16,333 nucleotides of DNA from an uncultured Eubacteriales bacterium (GTDB lineage: Bacteria; Bacillota; Clostridia; Lachnospirales; Anaerotignaceae). This document shows, one piece after another, positions 1 through 7,941 of this stretch; the stretch's first letter is position 1, and each line of letters starts with the position of its first letter. Location of the stretch: positions 1 to 16,333 of the forward strand of contig URCD01000052.1 of NCBI GenBank assembly GCA_900546215.1, given 5' to 3'. A model generated the notes under the pieces. The model had not been told where the DNA came from. It ran no database searches and saw only the letters and a list, made by a program, of their open reading frames with translations. The position numbers were made by a program, and so were the translations under genes.

Positions 1-248
1 ATAAAGATGATGGGGCCGTATTAATTGACCAAAAGGGCCAATTACAGCCGCTATTTGGGATATATAAAAAGAAGCTGTATGAATATTTTGAAGATAGGAT
101 AAAGGAAAAAGATTATTCTGTAAAAAAGGCTGTCGAGGAGTTAAAATTTCAGTATATCAGCTCGGAAGCCATATCGGCAGACAATAATGAATTTTTTAAT
201 ATGAACACTCCTGAAGACTATTTTAAATTGACGGGGTATATGATATGA
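1..248 (+). CDS. mobA: MobA, molybdenum cofactor guanylyltransferase (C-terminal part only)
   Basis: The open frame that enters from the left edge (codons beginning at base 3) runs to TGA at 246-248. It encodes about 81 residues with the QPLFGIYKK segment and the FFNMNTPEDY segment near the end; both are typical of the C terminus of MobA/IspD-like nucleotidyltransferases, where the NTPEDY stretch closes the active-site fold. MobA transfers GMP from GTP to molybdopterin in the cytoplasm to make the guanine dinucleotide form of the cofactor. The stop codon overlaps the moeA start (ATGA), so the two are probably translationally coupled. The N-terminal GTP-binding motif lies outside the window, so the call rests on the tail and on the neighbours moeA and mobB. 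Confidence 0.85.
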   Translation, partial: KDDGAVLIDQKGQLQPLFGIYKKKLYEYFEDRIKEKDYSVKKAVEELKFQYISSEAISADNNEFFNMNTPEDYFKLTGYMI

Positions 249-1426
249 AAATAAGTTTAGATGACGCAATCGGAATTATTAATAGTAATATACAGTCCCT
301 GCCGCTTGAGGATATATCTATTTATGACAGTATGGGCAGAAGGCTTGCGGAAGATATTACCGCTGAAGTAGACAATCCGCCGTTTGACAGATCCCCATAT
401 GATGGATATGCTGTCAGGTCAGAAGACACAGGCAGGAATATAAGTTTAAAGGTGATTGGCGCAAGTATGGCAGGAAATCCGTGTAATTTGAAAATTGGGT
501 GCAATGAAGCTGTTCGCATAATGACAGGGGGCGTAATACCTGAGGGCGCTGACTGTGTAGTACCTCAGGAAAACACAGACTACGGAGAAAAGTTTGTGAT
601 GATAAACAAAAATTTTTGTCCTTATGATAATTATATAAAAAAAGGGGAGGATTTTTGCAAGGATCAGCTACTGATAGCCACTGGAACCAAAATTAATTCC
701 TCTGTAGCAGCACTTGCCGCATCTTCGGGGAAGAGTAAGCTTAAAGTATTCAGACAGCTTAAAGCGGCTGTTATTTCAACAGGAGACGAAATTGTAAGTC
801 CTGGACAATCGCTTAATAAAGGACAGATATATAACACCAATCTGATTTATACAGTCATGAGACTAGAGGAATTGGGAGTTGAAACTGTATTTACAGCGTC
901 TTCCGGAGATAGCATATCTGACATTGAAGGAAAAATAAGGGCAGCTTGTGAAATTTCAGACTTTGTTGTTACAACCGGAGGAGTTTCTGTAGGAACAAAG
1001 GATCTTGTGCCTGCTTCCTTAAATTATATCGGAGCAGAATCATTATTTCATGGGGTAGATATAAAGCCGGGAATGCCTACATTACTGGCTGTTTATAATA
1101 CTATACCAATACTTGGTTTATCAGGTAATCCATTTGCGGCCGCAGTAGGACTTGAGGTTATAGGAAGGCAGCTTATTTCTTCTCTGAATGGAGACAAATG
1201 GATTCTGCCGAAGCCAAAAAAGGCAGTTATGAAAAATGGATACGATAAATTCAGCAAATCCAGGAGATTTATAAAAGCTGTCGAGGCTGGGGGGATGGTT
1301 ACAGTACTTGACAGTCAATCAAACGGCTCGATTAGAACGACAACACAATGTAACTGCTACATAGATGTGGCGCAGGGAACGGAAGGCTTAAAACCGGGAG
1401 ACAGTGTGGTGATTTTTGATGTGTAA
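245..1426 (+). CDS. moeA: MoeA, molybdopterin molybdenumtransferase
   Basis: MoeA inserts molybdate (or tungstate) into adenylylated molybdopterin, the last common step of Mo cofactor synthesis. The 393-residue product has the normal family length and the expected motifs in order: NPPFDRSPYDGYAV (about residues 44-57), MTGGVIPEGADCVVPQE (about 93-109), the MoCF-fold signature STGDEIV and GQIYNTN, TTGGVSVGTKD, and KPGMP followed by LSGNPFAA. The ATG overlaps the mobA stop by four bases and has only a weak ribosome binding site (GGGG a few bases upstream), so translation probably depends on coupling. Its own end overlaps the start of the next frame by eight bases, giving a tight mobA-moeA-mobB arrangement. 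The identification is secure; whether the metal is Mo or W cannot be read from the sequence. Confidence 0.95.
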   Translation: MKISLDDAIGIINSNIQSLPLEDISIYDSMGRRLAEDITAEVDNPPFDRSPYDGYAVRSEDTGRNISLKVIGASMAGNPCNLKIGCNEAVRIMTGGVIPEGADCVVPQENTDYGEKFVMINKNFCPYDNYIKKGEDFCKDQLLIATGTKINSSVAALAASSGKSKLKVFRQLKAAVISTGDEIVSPGQSLNKGQIYNTNLIYTVMRLEELGVETVFTASSGDSISDIEGKIRAACEISDFVVTTGGVSVGTKDLVPASLNYIGAESLFHGVDIKPGMPTLLAVYNTIPILGLSGNPFAAAVGLEVIGRQLISSLNGDKWILPKPKKAVMKNGYDKFSKSRRFIKAVEAGGMVTVLDSQSNGSIRTTTQCNCYIDVAQGTEGLKPGDSVVIFDV

Positions 1427-3908
1427 TATTATTGCGGTAAGCGGAGCTAAAAATTCAGGAAAAACAACACTTATTGAAAAGCTGATAAAGTATTTTAATA
1501 TAATAGGCATATCATGCGCTGTAATTAAACATGATGGCCATAGCTTTTCTGCTGATAAAGAGGGAACTGACACGGGCAGATTCTTTCAGGCAGGCGCTTG
1601 CGGGACAGCAATATTTGACGGAGAAAAGTTTCAGCTTGTTGAGCGTAAAAAAATTGATGAAACTGAGTTAATTAAAAATTTTTCCGAAGCTGATATTATA
1701 TTTTTAGAGGGCTTTAAATATTCACATTATCCAAAGCTTTGGATGTGTTCAAAGGAGAGCATCAAAAGTCCAGAAAATGTAATTGCATGGATAGGCGGAA
1801 GCTGCGAACCAAATTTTAAGAGGGATGAAACGGAAAAAATTGCTGAATTTTTATTAGAGTACTTTAATATTTCTGTAATTACAAGGGGGGTAATGAGCAT
1901 GGATGAACTGAAAAGGGAAATAAAAAAGGCTATCTGCCCGTATGACTGTCCGACAACCTGCGGCTTTTTAGTTGAAACCGATGGAAAAAAGATTTTAAAA
2001 ATACTTGGGGACGACACTCATCCTGCCTCAAGGGGATTAATATGCAGAAAAATGCAGAGATATGAAAGGTCAGTAAACTCAGAGGAACGTCTGCTGACGC
2101 CTCTCATAAGGAACGGTGAGAAGGGCAGCGGATTTTTTAAAGCAATTAGCTGGGATGAAGCGATTAAAATAATTTCTGATAAATGGAAGGAAATAATTAA
2201 AGAAAATGGACCGGAGGCAATAGCCTATTGTACATATTCAGGAGTTATGAGCGATATTCACCGTAACTGCGGAGAAGCATTTTTTAACTATATGGGTGCA
2301 TGCGAGCTTGTAAAAACATTGTGTTCAACGGCTAAAAGCGTCGGCTATGCAAACGTATTGGGAAAAACAGGCTGTCTAGACCCGAGAGAGCTTAAGGACA
2401 GCGACTATTTTATAGTTTGGGGAAGCAATATGCTGGCAACCCGGTTACAGTCAATGCCAGACATAGTCAACGCCAAAAGACAGGGCAAAAAAATAGTCTT
2501 AATTGAGGTCTATGGAGAACCAATGGGTAAGTACTGCGATGAGACAATTCTTATCAGACCGGGGACAGACGGAGCTTTAGCCCTTGCAATGATGCATATT
2601 CTTGTAAGAGAGGGACTGGCAGATGAAACATTTTTAAGGGAAAATACAGAAGGTTACGATGAATTTAGAGAAACACTGCCTGAATATACTCCTAAATGGG
2701 CTGAGGAAATAACCGGAATATCGGAAGCTGTAATCGAAAAGCTGGCTATGGAATATGGGAAAGCAGAAGCTCCTGCCATAATTTTGGGAAGCGGAAATTC
2801 AAGATACGGTAACGGGGCAATGACTGTAAGACTAATTACAATACTTTCACATTTTACTGGTGCATGGCTGAAAAAGGGCGGCGGATTATGCGGAAGCTCA
2901 CCGATAGACACTGCTTATATTGACGGCTCTTTAATAAAGCGACCGGACTTTAGAAAAAATTATAGTGAAAAAATTAATATCAATCAGCTTGGAGCCGCAA
3001 TTAAGAACGATAAAATAAAAAGCCTATACGTATATGCCGGAAATCCTGCCAACTCGGTAAGTGACCAAAAAGCTGTTATTGATGGACTTAAAAGAGAGGA
3101 TCTTTTTACAGTTGTACATGAAAGATTTATGACAGATACCGCTGAGTATGCTGATATAATACTTCCGGCAACATTTTCAGTCGAGCAGAACGACATATAT
3201 GAGTGTTATGGATATTGTACGTTGGGAACAGCCTTTAAAGCCGTCGATCCACCTGCTGAATGTAAAAGTGATTGGGATACATTCTGTTTGCTGGCGGAGG
3301 CAATGGGGTATGATGATGAGTACTTTAAACGCACTGACATAGAAATGATGAATTATGTTCTTGATAATCCTACCAAGGCGGTTCAGGAACTGCCAGAAGA
3401 GAAAAAGAAAATTTTAAGAGAGGGCGGCTCCATAAGCATGCCTTTCTCCGACCATACGGTATGGAAAACTAAAAGCGGAAAAATAAAGATAGTAAATGAG
3501 AAGCTTTCGGAGCCAATGCCAAAATATATTGAGGCCTATGGAGGAGAATATCCGCTTAGCCTAATTTCGGCGCCAAGTGAGCACACGCTTAATTCCATAT
3601 TTACACAAAGAGAAGACCTGGTTGACAGCAGGGGAAGTATGAGACTTGTAATACACACAAGAGATGCCGGAGCAAGAAACATCAAAAACGGAGACAGAAT
3701 TATTTGCTTTAATGACCTTGCCGAGGTGGAGTTTGAGGCATACCTCAGCGATAATATAGCTATGGGCGCTGTTGCCGCGGTCGGTATCTTCAAGTCTTCA
3801 CAGACATACAATGGGCTTGGGGTCAATGCACTTCAGCATGACAGGCTGACGGACCTGGGAGCGGCAACTACTATGAATGATAATAATGTAGATATAAAGC
3901 TTGCTTAA
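1419..3908 (+). CDS. mobB: MobB GTPase joined in frame to a molybdopterin oxidoreductase (DMSO reductase superfamily)
   Basis: The frame opens at ATG 1419 (a TTG at 1416 is also in frame but less likely) and encodes 829 residues. Residues 1-157 are a complete MobB: P-loop SGAKNSGKTT, then VIKHDGHSFSADKEGTDTGRF and LEGFK, as in the GTPase adapter that helps form the guanine dinucleotide cofactor. From ATG 1899 onward follow 669 residues of a bis-MGD oxidoreductase: a [4Fe-4S] motif C-x3-C-x3-C-x27-C (C13, C17, C21, C49 counted from ATG 1899), a TLCSTAKSVGY segment placing Cys142 where FdhF has its metal-binding Sec140, and a C-terminal cofactor-binding domain. The ligand is Cys, with no in-frame TGA. 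Substrate is unknown, and no electron-transfer or membrane subunit is adjacent. MobB and the enzyme are normally separate genes; an ideal ribosome binding site precedes ATG 1899, so the enzyme may also, or only, be made separately. Confidence 0.8.
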   Translation: MCNIIAVSGAKNSGKTTLIEKLIKYFNIIGISCAVIKHDGHSFSADKEGTDTGRFFQAGACGTAIFDGEKFQLVERKKIDETELIKNFSEADIIFLEGFKYSHYPKLWMCSKESIKSPENVIAWIGGSCEPNFKRDETEKIAEFLLEYFNISVITRGVMSMDELKREIKKAICPYDCPTTCGFLVETDGKKILKILGDDTHPASRGLICRKMQRYERSVNSEERLLTPLIRNGEKGSGFFKAISWDEAIKIISDKWKEIIKENGPEAIAYCTYSGVMSDIHRNCGEAFFNYMGACELVKTLCSTAKSVGYANVLGKTGCLDPRELKDSDYFIVWGSNMLATRLQSMPDIVNAKRQGKKIVLIEVYGEPMGKYCDETILIRPGTDGALALAMMHILVREGLADETFLRENTEGYDEFRETLPEYTPKWAEEITGISEAVIEKLAMEYGKAEAPAIILGSGNSRYGNGAMTVRLITILSHFTGAWLKKGGGLCGSSPIDTAYIDGSLIKRPDFRKNYSEKININQLGAAIKNDKIKSLYVYAGNPANSVSDQKAVIDGLKREDLFTVVHERFMTDTAEYADIILPATFSVEQNDIYECYGYCTLGTAFKAVDPPAECKSDWDTFCLLAEAMGYDDEYFKRTDIEMMNYVLDNPTKAVQELPEEKKKILREGGSISMPFSDHTVWKTKSGKIKIVNEKLSEPMPKYIEAYGGEYPLSLISAPSEHTLNSIFTQREDLVDSRGSMRLVIHTRDAGARNIKNGDRIICFNDLAEVEFEAYLSDNIAMGAVAAVGIFKSSQTYNGLGVNALQHDRLTDLGAATTMNDNNVDIKLA
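1884..1901 (+). promoter_or_regulatory. Internal ribosome binding site and start codon for a separate oxidoreductase
   Basis: AAGGGGGG (1883-1890) sits eight bases before ATG 1899, a textbook Shine-Dalgarno spacing, in the middle of the long frame. Initiation here would give a 669-residue enzyme whose predicted metal ligand falls at residue 142, close to position 140 in FdhF and NapA, which supports 1899 as the natural N terminus. The six-G run at 1885-1890 also decides whether MobB reads through: with five G the next codon would be TAA. Confidence 0.6.
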
Positions 3909-3940
3909 AACACTGTGGCCTATTGGCCACAGTGTTTTTT
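3907..3940 (+). terminator. Intrinsic terminator, probably bidirectional, between the Mo operon and the LysR gene
   Basis: AAAACACTGTGGCC (3907-3920) and GGCCACAGTGTTTT (3925-3938) form a perfect 14-bp stem with a TATT loop, followed by a T run to 3940. It closes the Mo cofactor operon. On the other strand the A tract becomes TTTT, so it can also stop the convergent LysR transcript. The stop codon of the LysR gene lies across the loop, so the hairpin overlaps its last codons. Confidence 0.9.
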
Positions 3941-4801
3941 ACACAATTCAATGAAAGTTTTAGCTGATTTTGACAAATACTTATTTTTACAGAAGATAAT
4001 AGAAAAACGGCCTGAAAGATTCATGCTGTCCACAGTTATTTCAGAAAGCCGCCCGGATAGTATTTCTTCCTTTGCCATTATATACGGAAGCACGGCAATA
4101 CCAAGATTATTGAAGGCGGCGCGCAGAAGAGCTTCAGAGCTGGCGCTTTCCCATATAGGCTTTATAGAAATGTTGTTTGACAGAAAGACGCTTTCAGCCT
4201 TTTCTCGCCCGGCACTGCCAGCCTCGCGCATAAGCAGGCTGCATGAGGCGATTTCCTCAAGCGACACATTTTTTTTCTTTACCAAAGGATTAGTCGGAAC
4301 GGCTACAAAACAAATGCGGCTGTCCATAAGGGGCTCGCTTATTATCTGCGGGTATAAAACATTACCCTCTATCATTGCTATATCTACTTTATTATCAATA
4401 AGCTGATGCTGGATTTCTTCGTTATTCTCAATAGTCACAGTAGTTTTAATATCCGGGCATACATTGTTAAATTCCTTTATAATAGGCGGAAGGAGAAATG
4501 TTCCGGCAGTTATATTGCTGCCGATTCTTAATGAACCGATTGTGTCCCAATTTTTAATTTCCCTTTCCATTTCATCAAACATTGAAATGATATGAAGGGC
4601 GTAGTCATAAAATCTTGCTCCGGTGTCTGTAGGATAAATCCGCCTGGAAAGCCTGTCAAAAAGCTTTATGCCATAGTAATTTTCTAACTCCTTTATTGCT
4701 AGGCTTACCGAGGGCTGGACCAAATGAAGCTCCTCAGACGCTCTTGTTATACTCATATTTTGATATACTGAAACAAAAATTTTCAAATGCCGCAATGTCA
4801 T
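3920..4801 (-). CDS. LysR-family transcriptional regulator
   Basis: The 293-residue product has the standard family length. Residues 1-60 form the winged helix-turn-helix: LRHLKIFVSVYQNMSITRA, then HLVQPSVSLAIKELE as the recognition helix and LFDRLSRRIYPTDTG as the wing. The rest (about 88-290) is the periplasmic-binding-protein-like effector domain beginning SLRIGSNITAGTFLLP. The start is supported by GGGGAGG six bases upstream of the ATG. It is divergent from the chromate-transporter pair with a 111-base gap, the usual arrangement for a LysR protein that controls its neighbour and itself. The effector cannot be predicted; chromate or another oxyanion is only suggested by the neighbours. Confidence 0.93.
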   Translation of the reverse strand: MTLRHLKIFVSVYQNMSITRASEELHLVQPSVSLAIKELENYYGIKLFDRLSRRIYPTDTGARFYDYALHIISMFDEMEREIKNWDTIGSLRIGSNITAGTFLLPPIIKEFNNVCPDIKTTVTIENNEEIQHQLIDNKVDIAMIEGNVLYPQIISEPLMDSRICFVAVPTNPLVKKKNVSLEEIASCSLLMREAGSAGREKAESVFLSNNISIKPIWESASSEALLRAAFNNLGIAVLPYIMAKEEILSGRLSEITVDSMNLSGRFSIIFCKNKYLSKSAKTFIELCKKHCGQ

Positions 4802-4833
4802 GTTGTTGCCTCCCCAGTATACATAATAAAAAA

Positions 4834-4872
4834 ACTATGTTTTATATATAATAATACTATTTTATATATAAA
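4834..4872. promoter_or_regulatory. Tandem AT-rich repeat in the lysR-chrA divergent region; candidate LysR operator
   Basis: Two near-identical units begin ACTATGTTTTATATATAA (4834-4851) and ACTATTTTATATATAA (4856-4871). Their shared TTTATATATAA cores start 20 bases apart (4841 and 4861), about two helical turns. LysR proteins usually bind sites in such divergent regions as tetramers, which suits a two-unit site. The units also contain TATA-like -10 sequences, so part of the repeat could simply be promoter. No clean T-N11-A dyad was identified. Confidence 0.4.
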
Positions 4873-4912
4873 TCAAATGAATATATAATGTAATAAAGAA
4901 GGGGGAGTAAAA

Positions 4913-5485
4913 ATGGAGACTGACTTAACCAAGAAACAGCTGCTGATAAAATTATTCATATCTACCTTGTATTTAAGCGCATTTACTTTTGGAGGCGGAT
5001 ATGTCATTATAACACTGATGAAAGACAAATTTGTTGACCAATATCACTGGATAGATGAGCAGGAAATGCTGGATTTGGTAGCGATTGCACAGTCAGCACC
5101 CGGGCCTATAGCTGTAAACGGAGCAATAGTTGTAGGATATAAGCTTGCAGGACTTGCAGGATTGATAACCGCTATTATAGGAACTATAATACCGCCGTTT
5201 GTTATTATTTCGGTAGTATCAGTATTTTATGAGGCGTTTAAAACTAACCAGTATGTTAAAGTGATGATGGATGGAATGCAGGCAGGCGTTGGCGCGGTAA
5301 TAGCCTCTGTTGTGTATGATATGGCCTCGGGAGTAGTAAAGTCTAAAAGCATACTGTCTGTATTAATAATGATTGCGGCTTTTATAGCGGCGTATTTTAT
5401 TAAAATAAATGTTGTGTATGTTATTCTTATCTGCGGAGCAATAGGAGCGGTCCGCACTGTGTATGAAGCGAGGAGGCAGCCATGA
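4913..5485 (+). CDS. chrA: Chromate transporter, first half-size ChrA subunit
   Basis: A 190-residue integral membrane protein of the CHR family (short, single-domain form). It shows the family signatures FTFGGGYVIITLMKD near residue 25-40 and QSAPGPIAVNGAIVVGYKLAG near 62-82, followed by hydrophobic helices. Short ChrA proteins occur as tandem pairs whose two products together correspond to one full-length ChrA, proposed to export chromate or related oxyanions in exchange or proton-coupled fashion. The start has AGGGGGAG about seven bases upstream. The stop overlaps the next gene by four bases. Actual substrate is uncertain: many anaerobes carry these pairs without known chromate exposure. 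Confidence 0.9.
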   Translation: METDLTKKQLLIKLFISTLYLSAFTFGGGYVIITLMKDKFVDQYHWIDEQEMLDLVAIAQSAPGPIAVNGAIVVGYKLAGLAGLITAIIGTIIPPFVIISVVSVFYEAFKTNQYVKVMMDGMQAGVGAVIASVVYDMASGVVKSKSILSVLIMIAAFIAAYFIKINVVYVILICGAIGAVRTVYEARRQP

Positions 5486-6036
5486 TTTATCTAAAATTAT
5501 TTTTAAGCTTCTTACAGATTGGCGCCTTTAGCTTTGGAGGAGGCTATGCTGCTCTTCCATTAATACAGGAGCAGGTTGTAACACTAAATAACTGGCTTTC
5601 TTTAAGAGAATTTACGGACCTTATAACAATATCCCAAATGACTCCCGGACCTATAGCTATTAATTCGGCTACCTTTGTAGGTATTAAGATAGCAGGAATC
5701 GGAGGGGCTCTTGCGGCTACGTTTGGATGTATATTACCGTCATGTATTATAGTTTCTCTATTGGCGTGGGTTTATATGCGGTACAGAAAGATGGCAATGA
5801 TACAGGGAATACTGAACTCCCTTAGGCCTGCCGTGGTTGCAATGATTGCGTCAGCCGGACTCTCAATTATAGTTTCGGCTTTCTGGCCGGCAGGTTTTGG
5901 AAACGCCAGAATTGATATAGTAGTAATATTTGCGTTGGCGATTGTACTTTTAAGAGTGAAGAAAAGTAACCCTATAGCCGTAATGGTACTGTGCGGCGCG
6001 GCAGAAATAGGATATTACCTTGCGACAGCATTGTAA
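5482..6036 (+). CDS. chrA: Chromate transporter, second half-size ChrA subunit
   Basis: A 184-residue paralogue of the preceding product, with the same signatures in the same order: FSFGGGYAALPLIQEQVV near residue 16-33 and SQMTPGPIAINSATFVGIKIAG near 53-74. Four or more hydrophobic segments follow. It starts inside the stop of the first half (ATGA overlap) with GAGG just upstream, so the two are translationally coupled and likely form an antiparallel heterodimer in the cytoplasmic membrane, as described for CHR3-type short pairs. A strong terminator follows directly, so the transcription unit is just this pair. Confidence 0.9.
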   Translation: MIYLKLFLSFLQIGAFSFGGGYAALPLIQEQVVTLNNWLSLREFTDLITISQMTPGPIAINSATFVGIKIAGIGGALAATFGCILPSCIIVSLLAWVYMRYRKMAMIQGILNSLRPAVVAMIASAGLSIIVSAFWPAGFGNARIDIVVIFALAIVLLRVKKSNPIAVMVLCGAAEIGYYLATAL

Positions 6037-6069
6037 AAAAAGAGACTGTTAAAAACAGTCTCTTTTTTT
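6035..6069. terminator. Bidirectional intrinsic terminator
   Basis: GAGACTGTT (6042-6050) pairs with AACAGTCTC (6054-6062) around an AAA loop; flanking A7 (6035-6041) and T7 (6063-6069) extend the stem and give U tracts in both directions. It separates the chrA pair from the convergent minus-strand gene, whose stop codon (6068-6070) lies in the T run. Confidence 0.9.
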
Positions 6070-7000
6070 ATGCCTCTTCTATTTCAGCCTCGCGCCAGTA
6101 AAACAGAGTTGATATTCCGATGAATAATACACAGCCGATTGAAACCTCAATCGGATATACAAATATTTTTTCGCTGCTAATTATTAACGGCAGCAGAGCA
6201 ATAGCCCCGCACGGAGGAAAATATTCCTTTGATACCTCAAATACTGCAAACAGCATAAGCATCGCTATCAAAGCGCATATATACAGAGGAAGAGGCGTAA
6301 ATTCACTGAGTATTCTTCCAAAAGAACCTATGAGCGCGGATAACACAGTAATGACTATGGTTCGAAGCGGTTTTTTTCTGGCAGGCCGGCTGTAGTCTGT
6401 AAAAGCAACAAATGTAACGATAAGCGGAGGCGCCATAAATAAATACTCGCCTGTCATAACCGGTAAAATTAGCATAGCCGAAAACAATACAAGCCTTTTT
6501 GTCCACTGTTCAAAAACCTCAAATGGGCTTAATTTATTATTGAATTCTACAGTTGCTGAATCATTATAGCTAAGCCTTTCTAAAAATACCTGTCCAAGTA
6601 CAATTATAATCGTCATTATAAATACTGAAATTGGATAAATTATAGTTGTAGTGCTCATCATAACAGGAAGGATACACGCAGAAATTATTGGAGTCATTGA
6701 TGTTTTAGATAATGAGACACAAACAGCAGTGAATATAAATCCTATTATTAGCTTAAACGGCATTTGCAAAGGGATGTAGCGCACTATGCTTATTCCGGCG
6801 GCAGCCGATAACGTCATTAATATAACCATACGAAGCTTTGTTGTTTTCCATGGGTTTCTGGGAATCAGCCACGCTCCCACGGTAAGGGCTGCAATCTCAG
6901 GAAATATAACTTCCTTGTCTCCGATAAGCTCGGATACGAAGAACATTAAAAATACCATTGCAGCGGACATTATATAGCGTATTATTTTTTCTTTTTTCAT
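6068..7000 (-). CDS. Internally duplicated HPP-like integral membrane protein
   Basis: A 310-residue, strongly hydrophobic protein with about eight or nine membrane segments. It consists of two related halves: residues 33-136 and 190-296. FPEIAALTVGAW (33-44) matches APPLIVTFVAFT (190-201); MTPIISACILP (102-112) matches FPPCGAIALLP (261-271), and a YPI follows in each at 122 and 282. The second-half motif resembles the HPPAGA signature of the HPP family, whose members are about half this size; some plastid and cyanobacterial HPP proteins transport nitrite, but no substrate can be assigned here. The ATG has GGGGG nine bases upstream. It lies 51 bases after the exported unknown protein and is probably co-transcribed with it. 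Presence of the gene is sure; the HPP assignment is moderate. Confidence 0.65.
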   Translation of the reverse strand: MKKEKIIRYIMSAAMVFLMFFVSELIGDKEVIFPEIAALTVGAWLIPRNPWKTTKLRMVILMTLSAAAGISIVRYIPLQMPFKLIIGFIFTAVCVSLSKTSMTPIISACILPVMMSTTTIIYPISVFIMTIIIVLGQVFLERLSYNDSATVEFNNKLSPFEVFEQWTKRLVLFSAMLILPVMTGEYLFMAPPLIVTFVAFTDYSRPARKKPLRTIVITVLSALIGSFGRILSEFTPLPLYICALIAMLMLFAVFEVSKEYFPPCGAIALLPLIISSEKIFVYPIEVSIGCVLFIGISTLFYWREAEIEEA

Positions 7001-7042
7001 ATATAGTTACCCCCATAACAGCTACAAGTCTAACACCGCTGT

Positions 7043-7063
7043 AAAAACAATTCAACTGTTTTT
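7043..7063 (-). other. Weak hairpin between the two minus-strand genes
   Basis: AAAAACA and TGTTTTT form a seven-pair AT-rich stem around a seven-base loop at the end of the exported-protein gene. Its calculated stability would be low, and the next gene starts 51 bases on, so it might cause partial termination or mark an mRNA end, or be chance. Confidence 0.2.
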
Positions 7064-7882
7064 AACATTATTTATGGAACTTTCGGACAGAATATCCCGG
7101 TCACAGTCCTCTAGCACCTGCTGGCTGGAAGTAATTATATAAAAAAATATGCTGCTGTTAAATTCCTCAAAATATCGGGCGTAAACCCTTCCGTACATTT
7201 TAATTGGTCTGAAATCCTCACTGACATCAAAGCTGGGGACTCCATACTGAAGATATGACTGCACAAAACCATTGCTTGAATGAGAGGGGCTGTTAACCGT
7301 AAGTTCAGCATCTACCTTTGACCAGTTATCATATCCTGCGTAGTATATGTTTTGGCTGTAGTCAGTCATATCCCAGTCAAACACTATATCATTATAGGGG
7401 AGCCCAAATGATGATAGCACAAGGTTTTTCATATCAAATTCAGGAACCTGAGAAGCTGAGGATAAGTCCATACTTCCATCGTCTTCAAATCCATATGGCC
7501 TGCCGCTCTTATCCTGAACGGCATATGCTCCGTAAAAACCTCCGAGATAAGGGGAGCTTTCATCATAGAGAAGACTGCAACCATTTTTAGCTGAGAAGGC
7601 GGGAAAGTTATACATTATAGTCAAATCCAAGTTCTTATTTCCTGTAAAGTTTTGAAATCCAGCGTTGTCATTGAACGTCATAACGAATGGATACCAGTCC
7701 TTTTTTGAAGTTGTAAGTCCGCCGGGAATTATAATTTCAAAACCTTCCTTAGCAGGTAAAGACTCTTTTTTATGAAGGCTGCTGTATACTGACATGACAG
7801 CCATACTGCGTACTACAGCGGCTGGAGGTGAACAAAGCAGCATAACAGAGAATATGAGTATTAACTGAGTTCGTTTTTTCAT
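7052..7882 (-). CDS. Exported protein of unknown function
   Basis: I do not recognise this family. The chosen start is the ATG at 7880-7882, preceded by AAAGGA about nine bases upstream; an upstream in-frame ATG at 7951 would add 23 residues ahead of the signal sequence and is less likely. The 276-residue product begins MKKRTQLILIFSVMLLC and then PPAAVVRSMAVM, a typical signal peptide or membrane anchor without a good lipobox. The mature part is soluble, rich in Asp, Ser, Tyr and aromatic residues (for example KKDWYPFVMTFND and FDWDMTDYSQNIYYAGYDNW), few Lys, and looks like an extracellular beta-rich domain. It precedes the HPP-like membrane protein on the same strand, so the two may work together at the cell surface; that link is inferred only from position. 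Confidence 0.8.
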   Translation of the reverse strand: MKKRTQLILIFSVMLLCSPPAAVVRSMAVMSVYSSLHKKESLPAKEGFEIIIPGGLTTSKKDWYPFVMTFNDNAGFQNFTGNKNLDLTIMYNFPAFSAKNGCSLLYDESSPYLGGFYGAYAVQDKSGRPYGFEDDGSMDLSSASQVPEFDMKNLVLSSFGLPYNDIVFDWDMTDYSQNIYYAGYDNWSKVDAELTVNSPSHSSNGFVQSYLQYGVPSFDVSEDFRPIKMYGRVYARYFEEFNSSIFFYIITSSQQVLEDCDRDILSESSINNVKNS

Positions 7883-7941
7883 TTGTATCAATCCTTTAGT
7901 CTTTATGTCGGAAAAAATCTTGATTTTGACCGGCATTGATG

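Noticed and set aside
2322..2324. Selenocysteine at the predicted metal ligand
   Set aside because: The codon is TGT (Cys), and no in-frame TGA occurs in the enzyme.
3915..4406. A 163-codon plus-strand open frame
   Set aside because: It is antisense to the C-terminal half of the LysR gene, has no ribosome binding site, starts inside the terminator hairpin and shows no family motifs.
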